Made by a program: the position numbers and the translations under genes. From positions 40,175,319 through 40,239,318 of the forward strand of contig NC_081831.1 of the NCBI RefSeq assembly GCF_030867095.1: a stretch of DNA of 64,000 nucleotides, written 5' to 3'. Positions 1 through 9,939 of this stretch are shown one piece after another; position 1 is the stretch's first letter, and the number at the start of each line of letters is the position of its first letter. Source of the DNA: Alligator mississippiensis (lineage: Eukaryota > Chordata > Crocodylia > Alligatoridae). The notes under the pieces were generated by a model, which was given only the letters and a program-made list of their open reading frames with translations, did no database searches and was not told where the DNA came from.

Positions 1-355
1 AGAAGCATCCAAAGGAGACCAGTTCTACCTTGGGAGGTAATTCAAAGTCACAATCTCTCATCACAGCCAAGATCATTCATTTTAACAGCATTTGCACTAT
101 GGTTTCCATCACTAACAGTTTGTCTGTATTTTTTGCAGTGTCACGTAACCTTGCTCAGCAGAGACGTAATCAATATGATGTTTCCAACACTGGCCACAGA
201 TCATCTACCCTACGACTCCCAATGCTGAAGCCATGAGTGAAGCCAAACAAATATTAGCAAGGCTTAATATTTATTCCCCCAAAAAGTCTTAGCAAAGATG
301 TTAATCCAGCTAGCACCAAAAAACTATACGCTCTATAGAAATTCCAGCCTTTAAA
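1..355. other. Unannotated left edge
   Basis: AT-rich sequence with no recognisable coding exon or repeat. It would lie in AIFM1 intron 1 if that gene continues leftward. A 68-codon open frame at 30-236 has no features of a real protein. Confidence 0.4.
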
Positions 356-1335
356 TAGAGCTGCACCGATACATTGGTCCATATCATACTAGCACTGATA
401 AAAGGAAAATTGACATCATCAGCAATCAGCTTTTTTGGCTGATATAACCGATAATGTCGCTGATAAGTGCTGCATGCACTTATCAGCATGTGACCAGCCC
501 AGCAGCTTGGACAGCAGAGTCTGGCTGGTAAATCTGTTGGGGGGGGAAAAGGGGCAGGGGGAGGGTGGGGGCAGGGGCAGATCAAATCCCATGCAGTGAG
601 GGAAGGAGTGGGGCTGGTGTAGATGCTGCCCAGCCAGGGTGGAGCGGGGCACCAGATGGAGCCATGAGCGGCTCATCCGGGAGGCACAAGGGGTGGGGCA
701 GCTCCTGCTGCTGCTTGCACCCCCAGAAGAGGCATAGGGGGTGTGTGACCCCCAAATCCATGCATGGGGCTCAAGCAGGCTACCACTGCGTGCTGGGGCT
801 GTGGGCGGTGCTGAGCTCTTCCCGGAGAGGGGGCTGGGCTGGGGCTGTGCTTGGGGCAGGTGGCAGCAGTGCTGGGAGGGGGGCTACAGCAAATGCTGGA
901 GTGCTTGTAGCCCATCCCATAGCCCCCCTCCCACCCCAGTGCCCCACTACCTGCCCCAGCCCATCCCCCCCTGCCAGGAAGAGCCTGGTACAGGCCCCAG
1001 CCCACAGTGGCCCACCCTTGTCCTGCGCACATGCTGCCTATGGCTCCCCCAGGGGTGTGCGTAGCGGCAAGATCCTGCCCCCACCCCCTAGATGAGCTGT
1101 GAGGCTCCATCCCACACCCTGCCCCAGCTGGGCAGCACCTGCCCCAGGCCCACACCCTCCCTCACCGCAGGGGCCTCAATCTACACCCCGCACACCCTTT
1201 CCACCACCCTACAACAGACTTACCAGCCAGACATTGCTCTCCAACCTGCCAGGCTGCATATCGGCAACTGGATTGGTATTGACCGATATGGCTCGTTAAT
1301 AATCGGCCAAAACCCCTTTACCTTTAAACAGACCA
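356..1335. mobile_element. hAT-like non-autonomous element, copy 1
   Basis: The left end reads TAGAGCTGCACCGATACATT, close to the TAGGGGTGCACC end of the copy at 55565. Subterminal arms are inverted: an AGACTCTGCTGTCC-type stretch near 510-530 pairs with AGACTTACCAGCCAGAC near 1207-1223, and AATCGGC/GCCGATT motifs recur. The centre is a GC-rich block with no transposase, also found in the copies at 7546 and 55565. The right terminal repeat is degraded. Confidence 0.55.
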
Positions 1336-1419
1336 AACATCTGAAAAACTAACACGAAGCAGATCTAGTCAGTTCCCTGCTACTTATCTTGTCATAGGCT
1401 GTTGTCACTTGCTGCAAAT

Positions 1420-1642
1420 AAATGTCTGGCTATACAAACAAGTTATCACAAGGTAAGCAAGGGCACCTATCTGTGGAATGCCAGCTACTCCACAGTAAAT
1501 GTAAGGTTGCTTACCCCTCAATGGCAGCATGGGGGGGAGGGAGGGAAGTGTTGGCAGACAGAGTTACTGTGAAATAGCAAACCTGCTGTGAATTTACACC
1601 CTATCTTACCTTGTGATAGCTTATTTATTTAGCCATACCCTT
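1420..1642. mobile_element. Small inverted-repeat (MITE-like) element
   Basis: A roughly 38-bp arm starting TGGCTATACAAAC and containing TTATCACAAGGTAAG (1427-1464) is repeated in reverse complement at about 1600-1635 (CTTACCTTGTGATAG). The spacer of about 130 bp has no coding content. Class unknown. Confidence 0.55.
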
Positions 1643-1876
1643 ATAGATAAAAAAAAAAAACTGATGAGAAAGGGAGCCTGGCAATCACTTGCTCCTTTAT
1701 TAATTATATGACCACACTACATAAAATGTACCTTGTCCATTTATATGGTACCCAAGTACCTTACACTGTAATGTATTTCTTCTCAATCCCTATGCACCAC
1801 CACCTCTACTGATTCTTCTCTGTAAATAAGGATAATTTCTAATGGTATATGGCAATGTATGTTCCCAGAAGTAAAT

Positions 1877-2260
1877 TCTAATATAATAAAGGGCTTATTC
1901 CATTTGTCTGTCTGTCCATAATGTGTTTGGAGCACTCTGACTGGTTAGAGAAACAACCAGAGTGCTCCAAAAGCATTAGGGACAGGAGCGGGGGGGGGGG
2001 GGGGGGGGGGTGGGCAGGGAAGGGGGAAGAGGAGGAGCAAGGCCAGCAGTGCTTGCCACCCTGGCCCTGCTCCCTGGAGGCGGCAGAGCGCCGCTATGAC
2101 AGCAGGAATGGGAGGGATGCAGCAGGAGGCCGGGTGCTGGTGGACGGGACGGCAGGGCAAGACACCTCCCCCTCCACACACTCCTGGGAGGAGGTGGCGG
2201 CATGGGGGCGGAGTTAGGGTTTGCAAGCTCCTCCATCATTCTTGACAGGTAATTTGCTAG
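1877..2260 (+). mobile_element. Helitron-like non-autonomous element, copy 1
   Basis: Starts TCTAATATAATAAAGGGC and ends TTTGCTAG followed by T, resembling the TC...CTAG ends of vertebrate Helitrons. A hairpin near the 5' end pairs AGCACTCTGACTGGTT with AACCAGAGTGCT (about 1931-1970). A G run lies at 1991-2010. Related copies are near 7545, 37043 and 55380. There is no Rep/helicase coding. Confidence 0.45.
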
Positions 2261-2419
2261 TATTGCATAAAGTCTAATTATTTTTATACAGTTCTGTTTG
2301 CATATACAAGCAAAAATAAAAGCTTTATTTAAAGGGACACCTATGTTTTGGCTTTGAGATTCATGAAAGGTATGAAAGCCAATGCCCCACTGCAGCAGTC
2401 AGCAACCTTTCCAGACCAC

Positions 2420-2545
2420 AAACCAGGGTGGCTTTGATTTAAATCACATAGATGTAATAAGGATTTAAATATCAATTTAAATCATGGTCAGGAAGCCTCA
2501 ATTTAATCATTCTTGTTGTTTGATATCCTTTATTCATTTAACTTC
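2420..2545. repeat. Palindromic ATTTAAATC-rich repeat remnant
   Basis: Repeated GATTTAAAT/ATTTAAATC motifs between 2434 and 2487 resemble ends of common vertebrate hAT-type MITEs. A fragment only; family uncertain. Confidence 0.35.
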
Positions 2546-2684
2546 TTGAAACGTTGCACTTTTAGAGAAAAGTAAGAGCTTGACTGTATACACAAATTTG
2601 CAGACAGACAATAGGGCTGATGGATAGGTAATTAGGTCTGTTCTCTCTCATCTCCATATGCTGCTGTAAACAAGGATTAGAGAC

Positions 2685-2880
2685 ACACTGATCCATCGGT
2701 CCCATATCAGACTGGCGCTGAAATAATGAAAACTGGCAGTATTGGCAATCGGCTCCTTTGGCTGATGTTGCAGATAATGTCGCCAATAAATGCCCCATGC
2801 ATGTGCTCAGCCACAGCGCAGCAGTGTGGAGAGCAGTGTCTGGCTTGTAAGTCTGTTGTAGCCCTGCTCCCAGCATCGCC
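2685..2880 (+). mobile_element. hAT-like element, left-arm fragment (copy 2)
   Basis: The sequence CACACTGATCCATCGGTCCC, then AATCGGCTCCTTTGGCTGATG, then AAGTCTGTTGTAGCCC follows the left arm of the element at 356 in order. The interior and right arm are missing. Confidence 0.5.
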
Positions 2881-3530
2881 CCAGTGTAGCCCAGCTATTT
2901 CAAATATGAAGGACAAATGGAACAAGGTGTGAAGCCCTCTTCTAGCCCTCATGTAAGATCCTATATTAAATAAGGATCTTATATGAGAAGATATACATTA
3001 GAAGGCAAATACAAGCTTTATATTTTGCCTTGCAGTAAAATTTTTAAGGCATGCCCAATCTGAACGCCCAGTGTTGAAGAGGTCAGAGGGACCTCCTGCA
3101 GCAGAGGACTAATAAGTCATGGAAAGGAAATTTGCATACAAGGACTTCAAGCTATAATAGCTCAAGACTACCTCCTCAAATGCTCCCACTGAGACATCAG
3201 ACAGCAGCCAGACAGCACCACAGCTCTAACCAGCCACTTAGTGGTGACAGGGAGGAGATCGCTCCCTACAGACGTTCTATTGCAAAGTTGGATGTGGGTA
3301 AAAGGTGGCGCAGCTCGCCCCTCACATCTTCTTCCACTGATCTTTCAGGGGTTTTGTTTCTCTTGTGGACTCAAAACTTCCATGACGCCTCCCACCATGT
3401 CAGTCATGAGGGCATTCCGGGAGCGCCGTCCTACTCGTCCCATCCTCAGGGCCCCTCGGTTATGGGGCAGTGGCCCCAGGCCCAGCAGGAACAAGCCTGG
3501 CAACAGCCGGAGGGACGCCCCTGAGCGAGC
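2880..3530. other. Stretch between repeats and CpG island, no gene seen
   Basis: Mixed unique sequence. A good splice-acceptor-like string ends at about 3349 on the plus strand and is followed by an Arg-rich open frame, but nothing ties it to a known protein. Confidence 0.35.
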
Positions 3531-3761
3531 AACAGCCGAGTTCCGGGGACAACCACAGACACGCAGGAACGGGCGCAGGGGGTGGCTCCAACTAGTGACG
3601 ACGGGGGGCAGGGACGTGTCCGGGAAGCCCGCGGCCGCCGCCCAGCGGGACTGCTCGGAACGGCGCAGGAGTGAAGGGAAGGGGAAGGGGAAGGGGAAGG
3701 GGACGGACCCCCACCCCGGCCTTGCCCCCCCCTCGCTTTCCCGCCCCCAGACCCCGCTGAC

Positions 3762-3837
3762 CTGCGGGCGTGGAGCGGGAAGCGAGTGTCCGGCCCAGCG
3801 CCCCCCCCGCGGCGGCGGCCCCGCGGCACTGGAACAT
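3762..3837 (-). CDS. AIFM1: Probable AIFM1 first coding exon (partial gene)
   Basis: On the minus strand an ATG (3837-3835) opens a 25-codon exon beginning MFQCRGAAAAGGAL and ending in the donor CAG|GTCAGC, with the last coding base at 3762 (phase 1). Human AIFM1, the mitochondrial FAD-dependent oxidoreductase that also acts as an apoptosis factor, begins MFRCGGLAAGAL, so the start pattern MF-x-C-x-G then A/G-rich then L agrees. The peptide is basic and Ala/Ser-rich with no acidic residue, as expected for a mitochondrial presequence. Context supports the call: AIFM1 is the minus-strand neighbour of RAB33A on human Xq26, and this exon lies in a CpG island divergent from MARS2. I did not find exon 2 in bases 1-3761; it is probably beyond the window's left edge, past the repeats. 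The exon is short and GC-rich, so chance similarity is possible; identity rests on the N-terminal pattern plus synteny. Confidence 0.6.
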
Positions 3838-4066
3838 GTTGACCAGCTCCCCGCGTGGCCCGCCCGGCGCGCACCGACCGCCACAAAGACCCGCCCACGG
3901 TGCGTTCGCCGCCACACGTGACCCCAGCCCCGATTGGCTGCTCCCGACGCGCATGCGTCTCGCGGTCGTCACGTAAAACACTCTATGCCTCTTCCGGAAG
4001 TCTCTCTAGAGTTGCCGGGCTGCTCTGGCCTCCAAGCTCTATGGTGGGGCCTGCGCGCTCCGGACC
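3838..4066. promoter_or_regulatory. Bidirectional CpG-island promoter between AIFM1 and MARS2
   Basis: Only 229 bp separate the divergent start codons. Visible motifs are an E-box CACGTG at 3915-3920, an inverted CCAAT (ATTGG) at 3933-3937, an NRF-1-like core GCGCATGCG at 3949-3957, a CGTCACGT ATF/USF-like motif at about 3967-3974, and a palindromic ETS/GABP-like site CTTCCGGAAG at 3991-4000 followed by T. No TATA box is apparent. NRF-1 and GABP (NRF-2) sites are typical of nuclear genes for mitochondrial proteins, which fits both flanking genes. The motif matches are read directly; the promoter function is inferred. Confidence 0.65.
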
Positions 4067-7000
4067 ATGCTGCTGCTGCCGCCGCGCCGCCTCTTCCTTC
4101 GCCCGCTGCGGCGATCGCCAGGGGCCGCTCCTCGGCGGGGCAGCGCCGGCCCCGGCCCCGGCCCCGGCCCCGGCCGCGAGCGCCCCCGGCTCGTCTCCAC
4201 CCCGATCTTCTACGTGAACGGGCCGCCGCACATCGGGCACCTCTACTCGGCGCTGCTGGCCGACGCGCTGCACCGGCACCGCAGCCTGCGCCGCCCGGGC
4301 AGCAGCCGCCTCAGCACTGGTCAGGCCGGCGCGGGGCTGGGGCGGGATGGACGGGGCCGGGCCGGGCCGGGTCGGGTCGCTTACGGCCGCCTCTGCTGTC
4401 GGTTGCAGGCACGGACGAGCACGGGCTGAAGGTCCAGCAGGCGGCGGCGGAGGCCGGGGAGGCGCCCTCCGCACTGTGCGCCCGTGTGTCGGGGCAGTTC
4501 CGCGCGGCGCTGGCGCAGGCCGCCGTCTCCTTCAGCGACTTCATCCGCACGAGCGAGCCGCGCCACAGCCGCGCAGTCCTGCACTTCTGGGAGGCGCTGC
4601 GGGCTGGCGGGTGGCTCTACAAGGGACACTACGAAGGCTGGTACTGCACCGCCAGCGAGTGCTTCGTCCCCGAGGCGCAGGTCGCCCAAAGCCCCGACGC
4701 ACAGGGCTGTGCCCACAAGGTCTCCAAGGAGAGCGGCCACCAGGTAGCTTGCAGCATAATCTGGTTGTTTTCACTGTGGGCTGTTACCTTGGCTTCTTAT
4801 TGTCCCTGGGCTGATCTCAGCTCCTAGGGCAGGGGTAGGCAGCGTTTTTTGGCCAGAGTGCTGAAGAGGGCAGCTGCAGCGGGCAGGCTGTAAACAGCTG
4901 TGCCGGGCTCCACAGCTCTGGCATCAGCTCCGTGCTGGCAATGGCTGCACACGCACCTCGGGGCAGGCAGCAGGCAGTGCAGTCCACCCTGAGGTGGGCA
5001 TTTGGAGGCAGGGGTGCCCCATGCATGTACATGTGCATGCACATCTGGCTGGCATACAGCCAGGCAGGGTGGTGGGAGCAGCCCTGGCAGCTGGAGATAG
5101 GTAAGTCTATGGGGAGTAGGGGTTGGAGGGCCAGGCCTTGGGGACTGTTTGGGGGGCTGTGTGTGGGGTTTGTGTGTACAGTATGTGGGGCACAGGTGGG
5201 GGGCAAGGGATGGGGGGCAGGCATCTGCCAGTGCTGGGGGTAGATGTCCAGGTGCCAGGGCTGCAGAGGGGCAGGTGGGTCTGAGGTAGCACTTACAGTA
5301 ATGTGTACTGGCGCCCTGGGCAAACAAAATTGGAGGCTACAGAGGGGTGAGGAAGGGGTGCCTTCCTCTCTTTGTGCTGGCAGGGGAGGCTGGGTGGACC
5401 CTGTTGGGCTGGGGGTCATGGGGTACATGTCTGCCTCTTCTCCCTGCTACCTCCCCCTCCCCTGCAATGGGCAAACATGCATTCGTGCACACACACATAC
5501 AGGCATGCACACAGACGGGCGTGCGCTCTACTCTCTTACTCTCTGCACATGAACACACAGACACAAGCATATTCTTCCCTCCATGAACACAGACACATGC
5601 ACTCGCACGTATGTGCAGACACATGCATGTGCACAGACACACTCACACAGACGGGCATGCACTGTACTCACTCACTGTCTGCGCATGGATACACAGAAAC
5701 AAACATACTTTCCCTGCCATGAACGCAGACATGCACACACAGACGTGCATGTGCACAGACCCACACATGCAGACGGGTGCACACTCTACTCACTGTTTGC
5801 ACATGGACAGAGACATACTCTCTCTGCCATGAACACAGAATGCACGCACACACAGACGTGCATTCACACACAGACACACACACACATGCAGAAACGCATA
5901 GACAGGCATGCATGCTACTCACTCACACTCTGCACATGGACACAGAGACAAACACACTTTCCCTCCTGCCATGAACACAGACACCTGCACGCACAGACAC
6001 AGATGGGTGTGTAGTCTATTCACTCAGTCTCTGCACATGGAGACACTAACACATTCTCCTTGCCATGAACACAGACACATGCACAGAGTCACACACAGAT
6101 CCATCACATACAGACACACACATGTAGATGGGTGCTCACTCTACTAACTCTCTGCACGTGGATACACAGAGACAAACGCACTCTCCCTCCTGCCATGAAC
6201 ATGCACACATGCACACATACGCGTAGGGCCATCCCAAGGGGGTTGTGAATCAGGGCAACCACCCCGGGCCTCACGCTTTAGGGGACCATACGGAGCCGGG
6301 TGGAACAGCTTTGGTGACTCCGTGCTGCCACCAGCTTCTCATCTGGTCACTTGGCACTGCCCTCCCCCTGCCACCGAATCTGTTGCTGGCTTCCTTGCGT
6401 CCTGGGGTGGGGCCCCTACAGGCTGATATGCCTTGGGCCCTGCACCCTGCTTGGGTTGCCTCTGCACACATGCATGTATGCACGCACAGATGCACGCAGA
6501 CACATGCACACACAGACACAGACAGGCATGCACTCTACTCACTTACTCTGCACATGGACACTGACACGAATACACTTTCCCTGCCGTGAACACGCATGCA
6601 TGCAGACACATGCACGCGGACGGGTACGCATTCTACTCCTCTGCATATGACACACAGAGACAAATGCATTGTACCTGTCATGAACACAGATGCACGCACA
6701 CAGACACAGATGCACACAGCTGTATGCAGACGCACAGTGATGCGCGCACATACACGCACACAGACATACACACACACACTCAGGTTCTCACACACATGCA
6801 AGTACACAGAGATGCACACGTATGCGCGCACACGCACACCCAGCCACATACCTTCCACCCCCAGCCACCTGCAGCTCCATCTCACTCACCACTGCCCCTG
6901 CTATACTGACCAGCAGGGAGTTGTTGCCACACTGTGTCCCTGTGGCCCCGCATGGGGCCAAGCCGGCTCAGGATGGGAGCGCCACACCACACCTCTCCTG

Positions 7001-9938
7001 TGGGTGGCAGTGCTAGGAGGACCAGCTACAGGGGGTAACTTGGATTTTGGGGGAATATGCCCCACCCTAGCACCGCTGCCTGCCTTGCTGCACAGCACAG
7101 CATGGCACTCCTGGCCTGCCCCCCTCCCCGCATGGTACAGCGCTACGCTGCACTGCACTCCTGGCTGGCCGGCCTCAGCCCGGCCCCAGCATGCCCACCC
7201 CACCGCTCTGCTCTGGCCCCCCCCCACCTGTTTCCCTGCTCCCCTCTTTCCCTCCCTCCCTGCTGGCTGTTCTTGGGGGTGTCAGGGCCAGGCAGCAGGG
7301 GGCACCTCCACCATGGTCCTTCCCTTCCCCCTCAGGCAGGGAGGTGATGGGGAAACCCTGCTGCTTGGATGGCTGGGGTATGTTCCCCACTGTGAAACTT
7401 CGCCTGCCGTGGCGCAAGCTTGAGCCCACAGAGCCTGGGTGGGCAGCCAATTGCCGCCTGCCCTCTTGGTGGTGCATGTGTAATTGGCCCAGAGCATTAG
7501 AGACAGATGCACTGACAGACAGACTAAGCCTTTTATAATATTAGAATTGGCCGTATTGGAAATTGGCCTGAAGTGGCTGATAATTTGGCTGAAAAATGCT
7601 CATGAGTGCATACAGCTGCAGCACGCAGGCAGCAAGGAGCACAGCCCAGCGTTGTGGAAGGGAGGTGGGGGAAGCTGTCTGTTGTGGTGGAAGGGAGTGG
7701 GAAGGGAAGGAGTGCAGGGGTGTAGATCAATGCCCCCTGTGGTGAGGGAGGAGTGGGGCAGGGGCTGGGGTAGGCATTGCTCAGCTGGGGTGAGGCAGGC
7801 CTGGGACAGAGCCACGGCTCGTCTTGGGGGCATGGGGAGAATGGTGGGGGTGGCTCCCACTGCTGCGTACTGCTTGTCCGGTAGGGTACAGCGGTGGGGG
7901 GGGGAGAGGCGTGTGCCCCCGGATCTGCGCGGGGCAGGGCAGGGCGAGATGCAGCTGGGGACAGGGGCCGCGTTGCGCTACACTCAGGGCAGGCGGTGAT
8001 AGTGTGTGTGTGGGGGGGGGGGGGGTGCTACAGCAAAATTTGGGATGGCTGCAGCATTTCCCCCCCCCCCAATAGTCCCCTCCCAGCACTGCTGCTGCCT
8101 GCCCAGAGCGCAGCACAGCCCTAGCCCGCAGCTGCAGCCTTCCCATCCCACCCAGATCCAGGGGCACGTGTCTGTCCGTCCCCCCCCGTACCCTTCTGAA
8201 CGAGCAGTGTGCAGCGGTGGGAGCCGCCCCCCAAGCAAGCGGTGGCTCTGTCCTGCACCTGCCCCGCCCCAGCTGGGCAGTGCCTACCTCATCCCCATTC
8301 CCTCCCTCACCGCAGGGGGTGTTGACCTGCTCCCCGTGCCCCTCCCCCTTCCTTCCCCTTTCACCACAACAGACTTACCAGCTGGACTCAGCTGTATCGG
8401 AAATTGGATCGGTATTGGCCAATATGCCTCCTTAAAAATCAGCTATTGGTATCATCCTCCAAAGTGTCTTTCGTTGCACCCCTAATTTCCTATTTTTTTA
8501 ACAGTTGCTAGGGTGTCCCGTGTAACAAAAATGTAAAGGCCCTTTTCCTCTCCATTTTCTGGCTATTCAAAGCCTATGTTTTTAGAATTATACTCTTGTG
8601 CTGTAGGAAGGCACAAGGTGCTCAGGGCCTTGAGTGCCTACAACTGTATTTTCACATTTAACAAAAGTGTGCATGAGTTGTAGGACCAGTAGTGGAGGAT
8701 GTTGGTTGTAATTCTTTTATATATGGAATTCTTAGGTACACTGGACCAAAGAAGAGAATTATATGTTCAAGCTATCTGAATTCAGACAACCATTGCAGAA
8801 ATGGCTCCATGGTGACAAGAATGCAATTTCCCCTGAGCCTTTCTACCACAGTGTGCTGCAGTGGCTGGAAGATGACTTGCTAGACCTCTCTGTTTCCCGT
8901 GACAGGAGTCGATTACAGTGGGGTATTCCGGTCCCAGATGATTCAACACAAACCATTTATGTGTGGTTAGATGCCTTGGTAAACTACCTGACTGTATTGG
9001 GTTATCCTGACGCACATAATGCCTGGTGGCCTGCTGTGCACCACATTGTGGGCAAGGACATTCTCAAGTTCCATGCCATCTACTGGCCAGCATTACTGAT
9101 GGCAGTGGGACTGGACCCACCAGAACGGATATATGTGCACTCCCACTGGACAGTCCATGGGCAGAAGATGTCCAAAAGCCTAGGTAATGTGGTGGACCCA
9201 CTGGCCTGCTTCAGGCAGTATACAATAGATGGTTTTAGGTACTTCCTGCTAAGGCAAGGTGTCCCTGAGCGAGACTGTGACTATTATGACAAAAAGGTTA
9301 TTAAGATTGTGAATTCAGAGCTGGCAGATGCCCTTGGGGGGCTTCTGAATCGCTGTACAGCTCCCAGCATAAACCCCAGTGGGATTTACCCACCTTTTTC
9401 AGAGTCATATTTTCCAAGGAGCTCTGACCAAGTTGGGGCAGAAGCCTTGGGTAGAGCTTTGAGGGAGGACTATGAGCTGGTGACATCAGTAACACTCCTG
9501 CCTCTCAAAGTGACAAACTATTTTGAGAACTTTCAAATATACAAGGCTTTGGAATCCATCACTGCATGTGTGAGGCAAACCAATGGCTTCTTCCAGAGAC
9601 ACACGCCTTGGAAACTGTGCCAAAAGAACCCTGCTGAGAAGTGCTGGCTCAACACTATCCTCCACGTCACTCTTGAATGTCTTCGGGTTTATGGAACTCT
9701 CTTGCAGCCAGTGATCCCAGCCACTGCAGACAAGTTACTGTCCAGGCTGGCTATTGCTCCTGAGGAAAGGTCTCTTAGAGATCTGACCTTTCTGCCTCGC
9801 TATCATGGGAAGCCATGTCCCTTTGAAGGAAGAGGACTTGGACCTGACACTGGCGTTTTATTTCAGAAGTTAGAAAAGCTGAGGTGTCAGGTGGAAACCA
9901 AGAGATCTCAGACCTCAAAAAATAGCAGCTGTGAATAA
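4067..9938 (+). CDS. MARS2: Mitochondrial methionyl-tRNA synthetase, three exons
   Basis: This gene charges mitochondrial tRNA-Met with methionine in the matrix (class I aminoacyl-tRNA synthetase). Coding exons are 4067-4319, 4409-4743 and 8736-9938, with introns of 89 bp (phase 1) and 3,992 bp (phase 0), all GT-AG. The spliced protein is 596 residues; human MARS2 is 593. Residues 1-40 form an Arg-rich presequence. The HIGH nucleotide-binding motif is at 55-58 ([10 protein letters not shown]), TDEHGLK spans the exon 1/2 junction, [12 protein letters not shown] opens exon 3, HAIYWPA precedes the KMSKS motif at 340-344 ([13 protein letters not shown]), and a C-terminal anticodon-binding region includes VRQTNGF and LLQPVIP. 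Close similarity to remembered human MARS2 runs through the whole of exon 3. The ATG at 4067 was chosen because it directly precedes the presequence and sits in the CpG island. Human MARS2 has no introns, so the exon structure is unusual. Intron 2 carries a minisatellite and transposons. Confidence 0.93.
4827..5460 (+). mobile_element. hAT-like element end with G-rich interior
   Basis: Begins CAGGGGTAGGCAGCGTTTTT, a typical vertebrate hAT terminal repeat, in MARS2 intron 2. Then comes a GC-rich section and a TGTGGGG-rich stretch (about 5130-5240) of the kind also seen at 43190-43290 and, as its complement, at 54900-55140. The opposite end was not found; the sequence passes into the CA-rich minisatellite. 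Confidence 0.4.
5480..6225. repeat. CA-rich minisatellite, unit about 100-135 bp
   Basis: A compound unit recurs: CATGAACACAGACACATGCA, a CACACAGAC tract, GCATGCACTCTACTCACTC, CTCTGCACATGGACACAGAG, then CAAACACACTTTCCCTGC. Unit starts are visible near 5584, 5719, 5829, 5970, 6064 and 6195. It lies in MARS2 intron 2. Long Cys/His-rich frames across it are artefacts. Confidence 0.8.
6222..6462 (+). repeat. Dispersed repeat splitting the minisatellite
   Basis: The minisatellite is interrupted by a block containing GAATCAGGGCAACCACCCC, CCTCACGCTTTAGGGG and CAGGCTGATATGCC. The same landmarks occur in reverse complement at 45735-45915, showing a dispersed family of unknown class. Confidence 0.5.
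6463..6850. repeat. CA-rich minisatellite, second block
   Basis: Resumes the same compound unit after the interrupting repeat, with unit landmarks at about 6586 and 6680, then grades into simple CACACA/GCGCAC repeats. Confidence 0.75.
6851..7440. other. MARS2: GC-rich intronic stretch, no gene seen
   Basis: C-rich MARS2 intron 2 sequence, possibly the interior of the Helitron-like element whose recognisable end is at 7545. Nothing in it can be assigned. Confidence 0.3.
7440..7545 (-). mobile_element. Helitron-like element end (copy 2)
   Basis: The reverse complement starts TCTAATATTATAAAAGGCTT then AGTCTGTCTGTC, matching the left end at 1877. An ATTGGC (CCAAT-like) motif lies inside. The 3' end is not identified, and the copy abuts a hAT-like element at 7546. 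Confidence 0.4.
7546..8484. mobile_element. hAT-like non-autonomous element, copy 3
   Basis: The right end reads GTTGCACCCCTA (8473-8484), the reverse complement of the TAGGGGTGCACC end of the copy at 55565. Internal landmarks shared with copies 1 and 4 include GTGGCTCC, GTGTGCCCCC, GGTGCTACAGCAAAAT and ACAACAGACTTACCAGCTGG. The left end is replaced or truncated where it meets the Helitron-like end. Located in MARS2 intron 2. Confidence 0.6.
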
Positions 9939-9939
9939 A
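9934..9939 (+). terminator. MARS2: Candidate MARS2 poly(A) signal overlapping the stop codon
   Basis: AATAAA lies at 9934-9939 and contains the TAA stop codon (9936-9938); the last sense codon contributes AA. A T-rich stretch follows at about 9955-9975. If used, the 3' UTR would be only about 10-30 nt. No other canonical signal stands out in the next few hundred bases, but weaker signals could be used. Confidence 0.45.

Larger units (their letters stand above)
3530..4760. other. CpG island over AIFM1 exon 1 and MARS2 exons 1-2
   Basis: CpG-dense sequence runs from the AIFM1 intron 1 side through MARS2 exon 2. It includes a purine-rich GGGGAA tract at about 3674-3702 (AIFM1 intron 1) and four GGCCCC units at 4148-4171 inside MARS2 exon 1. 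Many long open frames here on both strands are by-products of the base composition and are not annotated as genes. Confidence 0.75.

Noticed and set aside
3241-3921. Arg-rich plus-strand open frame preceded by a good acceptor at about 3349
   Set aside because: Lies in the CpG island and overlaps the AIFM1 exon on the other strand; no recognised domain or matching upstream exon.
5583-6147. Cys/His/Thr-rich frames up to 143 codons
   Set aside because: Translations of the CA minisatellite.
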